A stretch of DNA of 64,000 nt from Cryobacterium breve (GCF_004402375.1 NZ_SOGJ01000034.1:124001-188000); one strand, 5' to 3'. Positions 33,201 to 40,743 are shown, counted from the first letter of the stretch. A program made the numbers and translations. Notes: a model not told the origin generated them from the letters alone.

Positions 33201-33256
33201 TCACCGTCAGTGCCGAGGGTCACAGCGAGATCGGTGAGGTGCTGGTGTCGGGCTGA
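30239..33256 (+). CDS. sbcC: Exonuclease SbcCD subunit C (Rad50-like SMC ATPase)
   Basis: 1,005 residues. Walker A is GKTGAGKS (35-42), with the Q-loop region KQDQFLQVILLAQNRFQ typical of SbcC. Long Ala/Glu/Arg-rich coiled coils (about 180-480 and 560-830) flank a zinc hook CEVC (Cys523, Cys526). The C-terminal lobe has the signature THSLSGGETFLASLALALG and Walker B TLFVDEGFGSLD. It forms the SbcCD complex with the overlapping sbcD gene. GTG start with GAGAGG upstream. Confidence 0.96.
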   Translation: MKIKRLRIAGFGPYKNEQVIDFERFDADGIFLITGKTGAGKSSILDAVCFALYGSVPRYEGTESQLRSDHCDPDDLTFVELEFGLNDSDYRIYRTPRYEKAKKRGVGTTLSQPDARLDIRHPHMRDRTDDPGAAGWRSVAAKPVDVGTELSRILPLKQDQFLQVILLAQNRFQRFLLAKADDRRGVLRILFGTARFDQLDLELINRRKGLDDEVLSVRQRLAGLAATVSHQLQPAGEAELAAVPEVLDRGWFIDALAQLDDSLTDAVETAERCTVALNTATVHVQAEEELRWRQERRDAAHTALTVLGVREPGVIADRVAVQGANRAARVWPALRAGQEADAALALAVSAEQLAREVWREFQADPATTESAANLTVVSEILLGQLGSLNDVVEAERLLPGIVGEIVELQAGLGLHTAAVLETQVRLEKLPGRLDAVDAELAEAALGAAREPEARAVVERLQAARAAACQMRRLDAELSAAHLADAVAAGENTAAAVHYQTLVDRRLAGHAVELALNLVPGRPCEVCGSTVHPSPATGDDEPVTEADIVAVRLRLKAGQARLEQTHADIGRVAAELSEARARAGERDSEQLSADLTVAESSLAETGSASRRAKSLGLDKSRLRAELDEAAHTLSGLRSTRDEVAAQLAERRSARLAIDDRVAAQRGEFASVGDRVDRLRAELAAARALDEALDLSRERRSVRHAADASVQSQLAREGFADESSVTAAHLSDVAVRLLDERIRRHDDEEAAARSVLAEPALAGLPADLTDLVPARNAVTEAAAQRDAALAARGSLGERVVVMTGLVSDARAHFDAGDEILSRQAQVRELSAAVHGDEPNTKRMRLETYVLAAELEQIIAAANNRLRTMTGGRYLLEHDDSVQYRGRQSGLGLLIRDAHTGRARPTHSLSGGETFLASLALALGLAEIVSNQAGGIALDTLFVDEGFGSLDSATLETAMNTLDGLRAGGRTIGLISHVDSMKEQIPAKLVITVSAEGHSEIGEVLVSG

Positions 33257-33292
33257 GCGGGCTCCGCCAACGTAGCCGGTGCGGTCGGGAAC

Positions 33293-34126
33293 CTAGTCGA
33301 TGCCGTGCGCATCCGAATAGGCAGTCTGACCTGGGCACGAGAAGAGCACACGCCCCATTGCGTCGTGCTCAGCCGGGGCCACCCACAGGCCGTAGGCAGC
33401 CTTAACCGAGATCTGCCGGGCCACGTACTCGCAGCGGAACGACTTCTGGGCGGGCAACCAGGTGGCGGCGTCCCCGTCTCCCTTCTGCGAGTTGGAGCTG
33501 CCGTCGGAGGCCAACAGGTTCAGGGGGTCATTGGCCAGTGCGATCCGCTCGGCCTGATCGAGCTGCTGGGCGCCGGTCTGCCAGGCGTTCGACAGGGCCA
33601 CCAGATGATCGATCTGCACGAGCCTTGAGGTGGCCTCGCCGCGCTCGAACACCACCGACTCGCCCGTGTACGGCGCCAGCAACGTGCCGCTGAGCACCCG
33701 GCAGGTTTCATCGGTCACGATCGCGGTCAGGTCGCGGGCCAGGATGTCGTTGCGCGTGTCGCATCCGTTGTCGTCGACATCGCGCCAGGTCGAACCGAAC
33801 ACCCCGGTTCGGTCGTAGCCCGTCTTCGGGGCCTTGCCCTTGACCGGCAGGGTCGCGAGCAGATCGGCGGCGTCGCCGGTGGCCGTGACCGAGGAAGTGC
33901 CCGCGCCGGTGCCAGGGATGGGTGACGCGATCGGAGCGGGCCAGGAAGTGATGCCGGGAACAGGCACGGGAGTAATGCCGGGACCCGGTCCGGGAGTGAT
34001 TCCGAGCACGCCGGCCACGATCGCAGAGACCAGGGCGAGGAGCGTCAGCGCCACCAGCAGTACTGTCGTTGGCCGCCGGGAGCGCCGGCTGCGGACCGAC
34101 GCCGGCCGGCGCGATGAGTGTGGCAT
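33293..34126 (-). CDS. Secreted HNH-type nuclease of the DUF1524/GmrSD C-terminal family
   Basis: 277 residues. A basic N-terminus with one hydrophobic segment (TTVLLVALTLLALVSAIVAG, about 20-40) suggests a signal peptide or anchor, followed by a Pro/Gly/Thr-rich linker in short GITPGPG-type repeats (about 42-75). The catalytic core has GCDTRNDILARDL, then QIDHLVALSNAWQTGA and NDPLNLLASDGSSNSQKGDG, the DUF1524 pattern with the conserved DH and N residues. Many actinobacteria secrete such proteins; extracellular DNA degradation is the likely role. Convergent with sbcC. Confidence 0.87.
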   Translation of the reverse strand: MPHSSRRPASVRSRRSRRPTTVLLVALTLLALVSAIVAGVLGITPGPGPGITPVPVPGITSWPAPIASPIPGTGAGTSSVTATGDAADLLATLPVKGKAPKTGYDRTGVFGSTWRDVDDNGCDTRNDILARDLTAIVTDETCRVLSGTLLAPYTGESVVFERGEATSRLVQIDHLVALSNAWQTGAQQLDQAERIALANDPLNLLASDGSSNSQKGDGDAATWLPAQKSFRCEYVARQISVKAAYGLWVAPAEHDAMGRVLFSCPGQTAYSDAHGID

Positions 34127-34179
34127 GGTGGTGCTCCCCGGGGTCAGCTTCCGACCCTACCGGGCAGCGATAATGGCCC

Positions 34180-34542
34180 ATGACCAAAAATTGGACCCCG
34201 TTGGCCTTCGTCTACCTGCTGCTCGCCCTGGCCGGTCTCGTGGGCACCTGGACCTTCAACGTGCTCGCTATCGTGCAGCTTCGCGACTTCATCGGGGACT
34301 GGGTGAACAGCGGCCCGGCGGTGTCGTCGCTGACCGTGGACCTGCTGGTAGTGGCGGTGGCCGGCAGCATCCTGATCATCGTCGAGGCCAGACGCCTCGG
34401 GATGAAGCGGGGCTGGCTCTACGTGGTGCTTTCGGGCCTGACGGCCTTCGCCTTCACCTTCCCGCTCTTCCTTTCCATGCGGGAGCGCACCCTGCAGGGA
34501 CGCAGGCTTCAGGCTGCGACCACTCCGACGCTGTCTGGATAG
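34180..34542 (+). CDS. DUF2834-family membrane protein
   Basis: 120 residues with three membrane helices (about 5-30, 53-68 and 82-100). The motifs LVGTWTFN near 21 and DLLVVAVAGSILIIVEARRL in the middle match the DUF2834 family. Function unknown. It is divergent from the secreted nuclease gene. The 508-base gap downstream (34,543-35,050) holds a CTGT/CTGC microsatellite and the inverted-repeat element A2. Confidence 0.82.
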   Translation: MTKNWTPLAFVYLLLALAGLVGTWTFNVLAIVQLRDFIGDWVNSGPAVSSLTVDLLVVAVAGSILIIVEARRLGMKRGWLYVVLSGLTAFAFTFPLFLSMRERTLQGRRLQAATTPTLSG

Positions 34543-34708
34543 AGCGCAGCCCGATTCGGAGTGACGAGCCGATTCAACGGCGATTGTGCCCAGAACCGGC
34601 CCCAGCCAGTCATTGCGGACTGAAATGGCTAACTCCCGGCACCCCTGCCGTGCCCGTGGGACAGGCCCGGTCAGCTCGTCCGTGTGGGCATACGGGTCTG
34701 TGCCTGGG

Positions 34709-34771
34709 TGTCTGTGTCTGTCTGCCTGCCTGTCTGCCTGCCTGCCTGTGTGTGTCGGCCTGCCTGTGTGT
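34709..34771. repeat. CTGT/CTGC tetranucleotide microsatellite
   Basis: About 60 bases of CTGC, CTGT and GTGT units abut the left end of inverted-repeat element A2. A half-copy of the element's left end, TGGCTAACTC, also occurs at 34626-34635. Any ORF across this stretch is Cys/Leu/Val low complexity and not credible. Confidence 0.85.
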
Positions 34772-34875
34772 GGCTAACTCAGGACATCCGTCGCTCGAGG
34801 TACCCGGCCGCCGCGGAACAGTGCGGAACCCGGGCGGATGCCCGGTGTGGCTCCGTCGGATCTCCTGAGTTGGCC
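34772..34875. repeat. 104-bp element with terminal inverted repeats (copy A2)
   Basis: Left end GGCTAACTCAGGACATCCG (34772-34790) is identical to that of copy A1. Right end CGGATCTCCTGAGTTGGCC (34857-34875) differs from A1 by one base. Pairing extends outwards through GTGT/ACAC. It sits between the convergent DUF2834 and cupin genes. Confidence 0.85.
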
Positions 34876-35050
34876 ACACCAGGCGACGGATGTGCCGTAA
34901 AGCCTGCACCGTTCGGTCATCCACCACGCGCTCGGAACCGCCCTCGCAGCACGAATCAAGTCGACAAAGAGTTTGTCCGGAACAGGCCCCAGGAATCCGT
35001 TGCGGGCCGAAACTGCAGGAATTTCGCCGAGGTCGTTACGACGCTGCCGG

Positions 35051-35704
35051 CTAGTCGGTGTTAGCGGAACGCGCCCTCGTCGAGGGCCGCTTCGCTGCCG
35101 GCTTGGCCGCTGTCTTCGCTGCTTTCGCTGTCTTCGTCGTCTTCGTCGTCTTCGTCGCGTTCGTTGCTTTCGCCGGCTTGGCCGCCGGCTTCGTCGCTTT
35201 CGTCGCTTTCGCTGACTTCGTCGGAGGGGTCGCTTTCGTCGCCGGCTTCGCCTGTGCCTGCCTCGTGGCGTGCCGGGTGGCCGCCTTGGTGGGCTGCTTC
35301 TTCACTGACCGTTCGGTGACTGTTCCGTCGAAGTGCTCGTTCGAGGCCTGGGAATCCGCTTTCGTCAGATGCACGATCGCGTCCCGGTGTTCCGGCGGCG
35401 CATAGACCGTGGCGAGCCGCAGCACCTTCCCGCCGGAGTTCACCACGTTGTGCCGAGCCCCGGCCGGCACGATCATGGCCGAGTTCCTTCGGATCTTCGT
35501 TCGGCTGCCGTCGATCCAGATCTCGCCCTTGCCTTTTTCCACCCGAAAGAACTGGTCACGATTCCGGTGCACCTCCTCCCCGATGTCCTCGCCCGGCTCC
35601 AGCGCCATCACGACGAGCTGCAGCCCGTTCGAGGTGTACAGCACCTCGCGGAAATTCGAGTTGCGGATGGCTGCATCTTCGATGTCGTCGACAAAACCCT
35701 TCAT
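35051..35704 (-). CDS. Cupin-domain protein with histone-H1-like Lys/Ala/Thr tail
   Basis: 217 residues from the ATG at 35704, which has AAGGAG upstream. The N-terminal ~115 residues form a cupin, with LEPGEDIGEEVHRNRDQFFRV (motif 1 with Glu, His and a further acidic/polar ligand) and IVPAGARHNVVNSG (motif 2 His). The next ~85 residues are almost only Lys, Ala, Thr and Pro (KATKATKPAAKPAKATNATK-like), resembling bacterial histone H1-type nucleic acid-binding tails. The tail's codons are not simple DNA repeats. A metal-binding cupin tethered to DNA is inferred. Convergent with DUF2834, divergent from terC. Confidence 0.85.
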   Translation of the reverse strand: MKGFVDDIEDAAIRNSNFREVLYTSNGLQLVVMALEPGEDIGEEVHRNRDQFFRVEKGKGEIWIDGSRTKIRRNSAMIVPAGARHNVVNSGGKVLRLATVYAPPEHRDAIVHLTKADSQASNEHFDGTVTERSVKKQPTKAATRHATRQAQAKPATKATPPTKSAKATKATKPAAKPAKATNATKTTKTTKTAKAAKTAAKPAAKRPSTRARSANTD

Positions 35705-35802
35705 GGAATTCTCCTTCGTTCCCCTGCACGGTAGTCGCGGCGGCGGCGCCATTCAACCGCCGTGGTTTGCCCCAAAGGGTGAAGTATGCTTCACTTGTTT
35801 TC

Positions 35803-35894
35803 GGAGGGGAGTAATCCCCAGTCTGTGGTCGTCATTACGGTTTCGTCATCGGAACCCGGCCATAGGGACCCGTTCCGGGTTGGACCAGACCTCC
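35803..35894 (+). ncRNA. yybP-ykoY (Mn2+-sensing) riboswitch upstream of terC
   Basis: P1 pairs GGAGG (35803-35807) with CCTCC (35890-35894). The hallmark AGGGGAGTA follows the 5' strand, TCGTCAT occurs twice in the loops (about 35,829 and 35,843), CCCGG pairs with CCGGG, and GGACCAGACCTCC forms the 3' conserved strand. Order and spacing fit the yybP-ykoY class, known to bind Mn2+ and to precede TerC-type and Mn exporter genes. The terC ATG is 30 bases downstream. Confidence 0.85.
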
Positions 35895-35924
35895 AGTCGA
35901 AGCACTGACTGGAAGGTAATTCCC

Positions 35925-36995
35925 ATGAACGTCCCCCTCTACGCCTGGATGGCGGTGTTCGGTGTGATCGCCGTTATGTTGGCTGTCGACCTGTTCGCCC
36001 ACCGCAAGGCCCATGTGATCGGTGTGCGAGAGGCCGCGATCTGGTCGGTGATCTGGGTGCTGATCGGTATCGCCTTCGGCGTCGTGATCTGGATCACGGC
36101 CGGGGCTGAGTTCGGGCAGCAGTACTATGCCGGCTACCTGATCGAGAAGTCGCTCGCGGTCGACAACGTCTTCGTCTGGGCGATCATCTTCGCCGCCTTC
36201 GCGGTGCCCCGCCAATTCCAGCACCGGGTGCTGTTCCTCGGCGTGCTCGGTGCGCTCGTGTTGCGCGGTATCTTCATCGCGGCGGGCGCCGTGCTGATCG
36301 AAAACTTCTCCTGGATCCTCTACGTGTTCGCAGCGTTCCTGATCTACACCGGCTACCGCATGATCCGCACCCGCAACGAACACGCGCACCCCGAGAAGTC
36401 GCCGGTGCTGCGCCTCTTCCGCCGCTTCGTCCCGATGACCGACGCGTTCCACGGCCAGCGCTTCCTCGTGCGCAAGAACGGCATCCTGCTCGCCACGCCG
36501 CTGCTGGCGGTCCTCGTGCTGGTCGAGGTGACGGATGTCGTGTTCGCCGTGGACTCCATCCCGGCCATCTTCGCGGTCACCAGTGAACCGTTCATCGTCT
36601 TCACCGCCAACGCCTTCGCGATCCTCGGCCTGCGGGCGATGTACTTCCTGCTCGCCGACCTCATGCACCGGTTCGTCTACCTGAAGATCGGCCTCTCTCT
36701 CGTGCTGATCTGGGTGGGCGTCAAGATGCTGCTGCTCGACGTGTTCTACATTCCGACGACAGTCTCCCTCGGTGTGATCGCGCTGATCATCGCGGTGTCG
36801 GTCGTTCTCAGCCTGCGGGCCACACGGGGACAGGGTCGGCGCGAGGTCGAGGCTGCTCCTGCGGGCTCCTTCCGGGAGGCCACCGCCGAGGAATTGGCCG
36901 AGATGGAGCCGGTCTGGCGTCGATCTGCTCGCGCACCCGAGCAAAAGGCCCAGAAATCCGTGCAGAAGAAGAAGGAGAACGAGACCCGCCGATGA
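35925..36995 (+). CDS. TerC-family integral membrane protein (Mn2+ riboswitch-controlled)
   Basis: 356 residues, about nine membrane helices. TerC hallmarks are YLIEKSLAVDNVFVWAIIF (about 75-95, with the acidic metal-binding residues) and VEVTDVVFAVDSIPAIFAVT (about 200). The hydrophilic C-terminal tail is rich in Glu and Lys. TerC/Alx proteins are linked to Mn2+ efflux and metalation of exported proteins. The upstream riboswitch supports a manganese role. ATG at 35925, preceded by GGAAGG; the last four bases overlap the next gene. Confidence 0.92.
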   Translation: MNVPLYAWMAVFGVIAVMLAVDLFAHRKAHVIGVREAAIWSVIWVLIGIAFGVVIWITAGAEFGQQYYAGYLIEKSLAVDNVFVWAIIFAAFAVPRQFQHRVLFLGVLGALVLRGIFIAAGAVLIENFSWILYVFAAFLIYTGYRMIRTRNEHAHPEKSPVLRLFRRFVPMTDAFHGQRFLVRKNGILLATPLLAVLVLVEVTDVVFAVDSIPAIFAVTSEPFIVFTANAFAILGLRAMYFLLADLMHRFVYLKIGLSLVLIWVGVKMLLLDVFYIPTTVSLGVIALIIAVSVVLSLRATRGQGRREVEAAPAGSFREATAEELAEMEPVWRRSARAPEQKAQKSVQKKKENETRR

Positions 36996-38002
36996 CCGAG
37001 CTGCCAACGACCGAACCGCCGATCTCGGCGACAGATGCCCCCGGCAAGCCGTGGACATTCCTCACCCACCACGCACACCTGCTGCTCGCCATAGCGGAGA
37101 ACCCTGATGCGCGGGTGCATGAGCTTGCGGAAACGGTGGGAGTGTCGTCCCGGGCGGCGCTCAGCATCATGGCTGATCTGGTCGAGGCCGGGTACATTCG
37201 CCGCGAGCGGGTGGGCCGGCGCAACCACTACAGCCTCGAGCGGAATCGGCCGTTCCGGCATCCGTCGACCGCGTCGCACAGCGTGGATGAGATGATCGCC
37301 GTTTTTGCCACGCTTTCGCCCGCACTGCCTGGCACGGATGACCGCGGAGGCGGATCAGCGCACCGGCCCGGCCTCCAGAGCCCGGAGGCGGCTCGCGGCG
37401 ATCGCGGCCGCGGCCAGGACGCCGATGAAGACCGCGATGCCGAGCACGTAGAGCGCCACCGCGGAGTAACCACCGGGTTGGGCCGGGTCGAGGAACGGGT
37501 AGGTGTAGAAGCCGGTCGTCGTTCCGCGCACCAGGGCATAGACCACCCAGAGCACCGGGTAGATCAGGGCGTAGCCGAGGCGGTTCCACGCCACAGCCGG
37601 TCGCCCTGGCGAGAGAATCCAGTCCAAAGCGATGAAGATCGGCGCCCACACGTGGAGTACCTCGTTGGGCCAGCCGACACCGATGAAGCCGTCGGAGACG
37701 ACATTGCGCAGCAGCGCGTTGTAGACGACCCCGGTGACGACCGCGTACGTGAGGACCGACATCCGCACCGTGGTGAGCAGCTGGGGATCGACGCGACTGC
37801 CCAACGCGAGGGAACCTCCCACGAGGAGAACGACCACGTTCATCAGGCTCGACTGGATCGTGAAATAACCGAAGTACTCGGTGGCCACGAAGGCATCGTT
37901 CCAGATCTGGTCGGTGACCTGGGTCGCGATGCTCGCGAACAGCAGCAGCCCCATCCCGATCCGGAGCAGACCGGACAGGCGCCGGGGGGCGGAGGGCACT
38001 AA
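36992..38002 (+). CDS. Winged-helix regulator whose frame runs on antisense to the next gene
   Basis: The first ~110 residues are a complete small HTH regulator: PWTFLTHHAHLLLAIAENPD, then HELAETVGVSSRAALSIMAD and YIRRERVGRRNHY with HPSTASHSVDEM at the end. Such proteins are normally about 100 residues. Here no stop follows and the frame continues for about 220 further codons, all antisense to the Pr6Pr gene (37,355-38,041). The extension is Gly/Arg/Asp-rich and does not look like protein. A one-base shift near 37,335 would give TGA at once. The ATG overlaps the terC stop (ATGA). Real functional extent is probably about 36,992-37,340. Confidence 0.6.
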   Translation: MTELPTTEPPISATDAPGKPWTFLTHHAHLLLAIAENPDARVHELAETVGVSSRAALSIMADLVEAGYIRRERVGRRNHYSLERNRPFRHPSTASHSVDEMIAVFATLSPALPGTDDRGGGSAHRPGLQSPEAARGDRGRGQDADEDRDAEHVERHRGVTTGLGRVEERVGVEAGRRSAHQGIDHPEHRVDQGVAEAVPRHSRSPWRENPVQSDEDRRPHVEYLVGPADTDEAVGDDIAQQRVVDDPGDDRVREDRHPHRGEQLGIDATAQREGTSHEENDHVHQARLDREITEVLGGHEGIVPDLVGDLGRDAREQQQPHPDPEQTGQAPGGGGH

Positions 38003-38041
38003 TGAGTCGGAGGCCACCGTAGGAATTGCTGTTGAAGTCAC
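37355..38041 (-). CDS. Pr6Pr-like membrane protein
   Basis: About 228 residues with six membrane helices. Signatures are YFGYFTIQSSLMNVVVLL near the start, NEVLHVWAPIFIALDWIL in the middle, and YALIYPVLWVVYALVRG near the C-terminus, as in the Pr6Pr family. Function unknown. The start is uncertain: GTG at 38041 lacks a good RBS, and the frame stays open to 38,347 antisense to terC-2 with non-family residues. It is divergent from the second TerC gene. Confidence 0.75.
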   Translation of the reverse strand: MTSTAIPTVASDSLVPSAPRRLSGLLRIGMGLLLFASIATQVTDQIWNDAFVATEYFGYFTIQSSLMNVVVLLVGGSLALGSRVDPQLLTTVRMSVLTYAVVTGVVYNALLRNVVSDGFIGVGWPNEVLHVWAPIFIALDWILSPGRPAVAWNRLGYALIYPVLWVVYALVRGTTTGFYTYPFLDPAQPGGYSAVALYVLGIAVFIGVLAAAAIAASRLRALEAGPVR

Positions 38042-38195
38042 TGGAAAAGAATAGTGCTGCCGAGCTGGGGAATCAGCAGGGCAGGCCGCGTCGTTCGTCC
38101 GGTCCACGTAACTAAATCGCCAAATCACAAAACTGGTCCCTAATATTGGGGCCAGACCAAAATTCCTCGCAGAGGATATGACAGGAAGGTCACAG

Positions 38196-39224
38196 TTGCT
38201 GGAAGTAACTGCGCTCCGCTGGACGCTCACTATCGCACTCATTCTGGGTCTGCTCGCGCTGGACCTGGGCCTGGCCATGGCCCGGCCGCACGTGGTCAAA
38301 TTCCGGGAGGCCGCAATCTCTTCGGTGCTGTACATCGCGGTCGCCATCGTGTTCGGCCTCGTCTTCGCAGCCCAGGTGGGCTGGGGCTTCGGCGCGGAGT
38401 ACTTCGCCGGCTACATCGTGGAGAAGAGCCTGTCCATCGACAACCTCTTCGTTTTCGTGATCATCATGTCAACCTTCGCCGTGCCGGAAAAGTACCAGCA
38501 GAAGGTTCTCATTTTCGGGATCGTGCTGGCACTCATACTGCGGGCGATCTTCATCGCGCTGGGCGCCGCTCTGCTCTCGCTGTTCTCCTTCATGTTCCTG
38601 ATCTTCGGTCTGGTGCTGATTTTCACGGCCGTTCAGCTGTACCGGCACCGCAACGTCGACCCCGACGTGCAGGACAACGTGTTGGTTCGGGTGGCCCGTC
38701 GGGGCCTGACCGTGACCGACGATTACGTCGGCGGTCGAATGTTCACCCGCAGTGCCGGGCGCCGCGCCGTGACACCGCTGTTCATCGTTCTGATCGCGAT
38801 CGGGAGCACCGATCTTCTGTTCGCACTCGACTCGATCCCGGCGATTTTCGGAATCACCGACGAGGCGTACATCGTCTTCACGGCCAACGCCTTCGCACTT
38901 CTCGGGCTCCGGGCGCTGTTCTTCCTCGTCAAGGGGCTCCTGGACCGGTTGGTCTACCTGTCGACCGGACTGTCCCTGATCCTGGCCTTCATCGGAGTGA
39001 AACTCGTTCTGCACTGGGGACACGGCCTGGACGACCGCGTGCCGGAGATCAGCACGAACCTCAGCCTCATCGTCATCGGAGTGGTTCTGACCGTGACCAC
39101 GGTCGCCAGCCTGATCAAAACACGCCAGGATCCCACGGCGCGAGCTCACGCCGGCTCACTCCGGGCAGCGGATCGACCCGAGTCTGAGGCAGCGGATCGG
39201 CCCGGCTCCGAGCGCAACAGCTGA
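38196..39224 (+). CDS. TerC-family integral membrane protein, second copy
   Basis: About 342 residues and nine helices. YIVEKSLSIDNLFVFVIIM and IGSTDLLFALDSIPAIFGIT are the TerC motifs, and the charged C-terminal tail carries an EAADRPGSE-like duplication. The start is likely TTG at 38196 (AGGAAGG with a 6-base spacer) rather than ATG at 38178, which has an RBS too close. No yybP-ykoY motif precedes this copy, so regulation differs from the first. Similar residue pattern, but only moderate identity to the first copy by eye. Confidence 0.87.
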   Translation: MLEVTALRWTLTIALILGLLALDLGLAMARPHVVKFREAAISSVLYIAVAIVFGLVFAAQVGWGFGAEYFAGYIVEKSLSIDNLFVFVIIMSTFAVPEKYQQKVLIFGIVLALILRAIFIALGAALLSLFSFMFLIFGLVLIFTAVQLYRHRNVDPDVQDNVLVRVARRGLTVTDDYVGGRMFTRSAGRRAVTPLFIVLIAIGSTDLLFALDSIPAIFGITDEAYIVFTANAFALLGLRALFFLVKGLLDRLVYLSTGLSLILAFIGVKLVLHWGHGLDDRVPEISTNLSLIVIGVVLTVTTVASLIKTRQDPTARAHAGSLRAADRPESEAADRPGSERNS

Positions 39225-39260
39225 CCGGCGCCGAGTCGCTGGCGGGCGAGAACTGACGGC

Positions 39261-40076
39261 CTAGAAGGGGAACAGCAGCCGGTGCAGGAACTGCCGGGTG
39301 CGTTCCTCCTTCGGGTGGCGCAGCACCTGTTTCGGGTCGCCATGCTCCACGATCCGGCCGCCGTCGACGAAAGCCACCGTGGTGGCCACCTCGCGCGCGA
39401 ACTCGAGTTCGTGGGTCACGATCACCATGCTCCAGCCCTCCAAGGCCAATTCCTTGATCAGACGCAGCACATCACCGACGAGTTCCGGGTCGAGCGACGA
39501 GGTCGGCTCATCGAAGAGCAGCAACTTCGGACGCAGGGCGAGCGCGCGCACAATGCCCACGCGTTGCTGCTGGCCGCCGGAGAGCTCGAACGGGTAGCTG
39601 TCCCTCTTGGAGCTGAGTCCAACGCGGTCCAGCAGGGCGAGCGCCTCTGCCGTGACCTCGTCTTTCGGGCGCCGCTGAACCATGACCGGGCCCTCCAACA
39701 CGTTCTCCAACACGGTCTTGTGCGGGAACAGGTTGTAGTGCTGGAAGACCATGGCCGACCGGTCGCGCAGAGCTGCCAGCTGTTTCTTGCCCGGTGCGGT
39801 GGTGAAGTCCACCGACAGCTCGTCGGCCAACTCGATCGTTCCGCCGTCGGCCAGCTCCAGCCCGTTCAAGCAGCGCAGGATGGTGGTCTTGCCGGACCCT
39901 GAGGGTCCGATCAGGGCGAGCACGTGACCGCGGCTCACCGTCAGGTCGATGGACTGCAACACCTGGTTGGCGCCGAAACTCTTCTGCAGCCCGCGCACAC
40001 GGAGCAGGGCGTCGGCGGCCGGCGCTGCGTCCGGGTCCGGCGGGCCGGTCGGCTCAATCGGTTCAGTGGGCGACAT
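39261..40076 (-). CDS. Polar amino acid ABC transporter, ATP-binding subunit
   Basis: 271 residues. Walker A GPSGSGKT, the Q-loop MVFQHYNLFPHKTVLENVLEG region, ABC signature LSGGQQQRVGIVRALA and Walker B LLLFDEPTSSLD are all intact; the layout matches the GlnQ/TcyC group. It energises uptake with the permease and binding protein genes directly upstream. It overlaps the permease by 14 bases. Start ATG at 40076, with a disordered Pro/Ala N-terminus of about 20 residues. Confidence 0.92.
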   Translation of the reverse strand: MSPTEPIEPTGPPDPDAAPAADALLRVRGLQKSFGANQVLQSIDLTVSRGHVLALIGPSGSGKTTILRCLNGLELADGGTIELADELSVDFTTAPGKKQLAALRDRSAMVFQHYNLFPHKTVLENVLEGPVMVQRRPKDEVTAEALALLDRVGLSSKRDSYPFELSGGQQQRVGIVRALALRPKLLLFDEPTSSLDPELVGDVLRLIKELALEGWSMVIVTHELEFAREVATTVAFVDGGRIVEHGDPKQVLRHPKEERTRQFLHRLLFPF

Positions 40077-40731
40077 AGCGGTCCAATCGCTTTTCGAGGA
40101 TGCTCTGCACCGACGAGAGAGCCAGGCAGATCACCCAGTAGACCAGGGCCGCCTCAAGGTAGAGCAGCATGAATTCCGTGCTGAACGCCGCCACCTGCTG
40201 GGCCTCACGGAACAGCTCCGTGACCAGGATCACCGACGCCAAGGAGGTGTCCTTCACCAAGCTGATGAACGTGTTCGACAGGGGCGGCACCGATACCCGG
40301 GCGGCCTGAGGCAAGATGATTCGGGTCAGCGCCCGTCGGTGCGACATGCCGATCATGTATGCCGCCTCCCACTGCCCCTTGGGCACCGAGAGGATCGCCG
40401 CCCGAATCACCTCGGCGGCGTATCCTCCGACGTTCAGTGAGAACGCGACCACGGCGCTCGGCCACGGATCGATCACGATGCCCAACGACGGCAGGCCGTA
40501 GAAAATAACGAACAGCTGCACCAGCAGGGGGGTGCCGCGCACGATGGAGATGTAGACCCGGGCAATGCTCGACACCCATCCCCGCCGGGACAGGCGCATG
40601 AGCGCCAGCCCGATGGCGAGCGTGATCCCGATCGCGAAAGAGGCAAGCGCCAGCGGGATGGTGCCGAGGATCGCCCCCTGCACAATGGGGCCCAGCGAGG
40701 TCCAGAACAGGTCCCAGGCAGATTGATTCAT
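40063..40731 (-). CDS. Polar amino acid ABC transporter, permease subunit
   Basis: 222 residues with five membrane helices. FAIGITLAIGLALMRLS and the EAA-loop EAAYMIGMSHRRALTRIILPQA identify the HisM/GlnP family. IVRGTPLLVQLFVIFYGLP at the third helix is the family's RGTPLLVQ motif. A homodimer is likely, since only one permease gene is present. It lies 12 bases after the binding protein gene. Confidence 0.93.
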   Translation of the reverse strand: MNQSAWDLFWTSLGPIVQGAILGTIPLALASFAIGITLAIGLALMRLSRRGWVSSIARVYISIVRGTPLLVQLFVIFYGLPSLGIVIDPWPSAVVAFSLNVGGYAAEVIRAAILSVPKGQWEAAYMIGMSHRRALTRIILPQAARVSVPPLSNTFISLVKDTSLASVILVTELFREAQQVAAFSTEFMLLYLEAALVYWVICLALSSVQSILEKRLDRYVAH

Positions 40732-40743
40732 TGCGGGAGTGTA

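Noticed and set aside
38104-38195. Riboswitch in front of the second TerC gene
   Set aside because: No AGGGGAGTA box, TCGTCAT loops or GACCTCC strand; it is just an AT-rich divergent promoter region.
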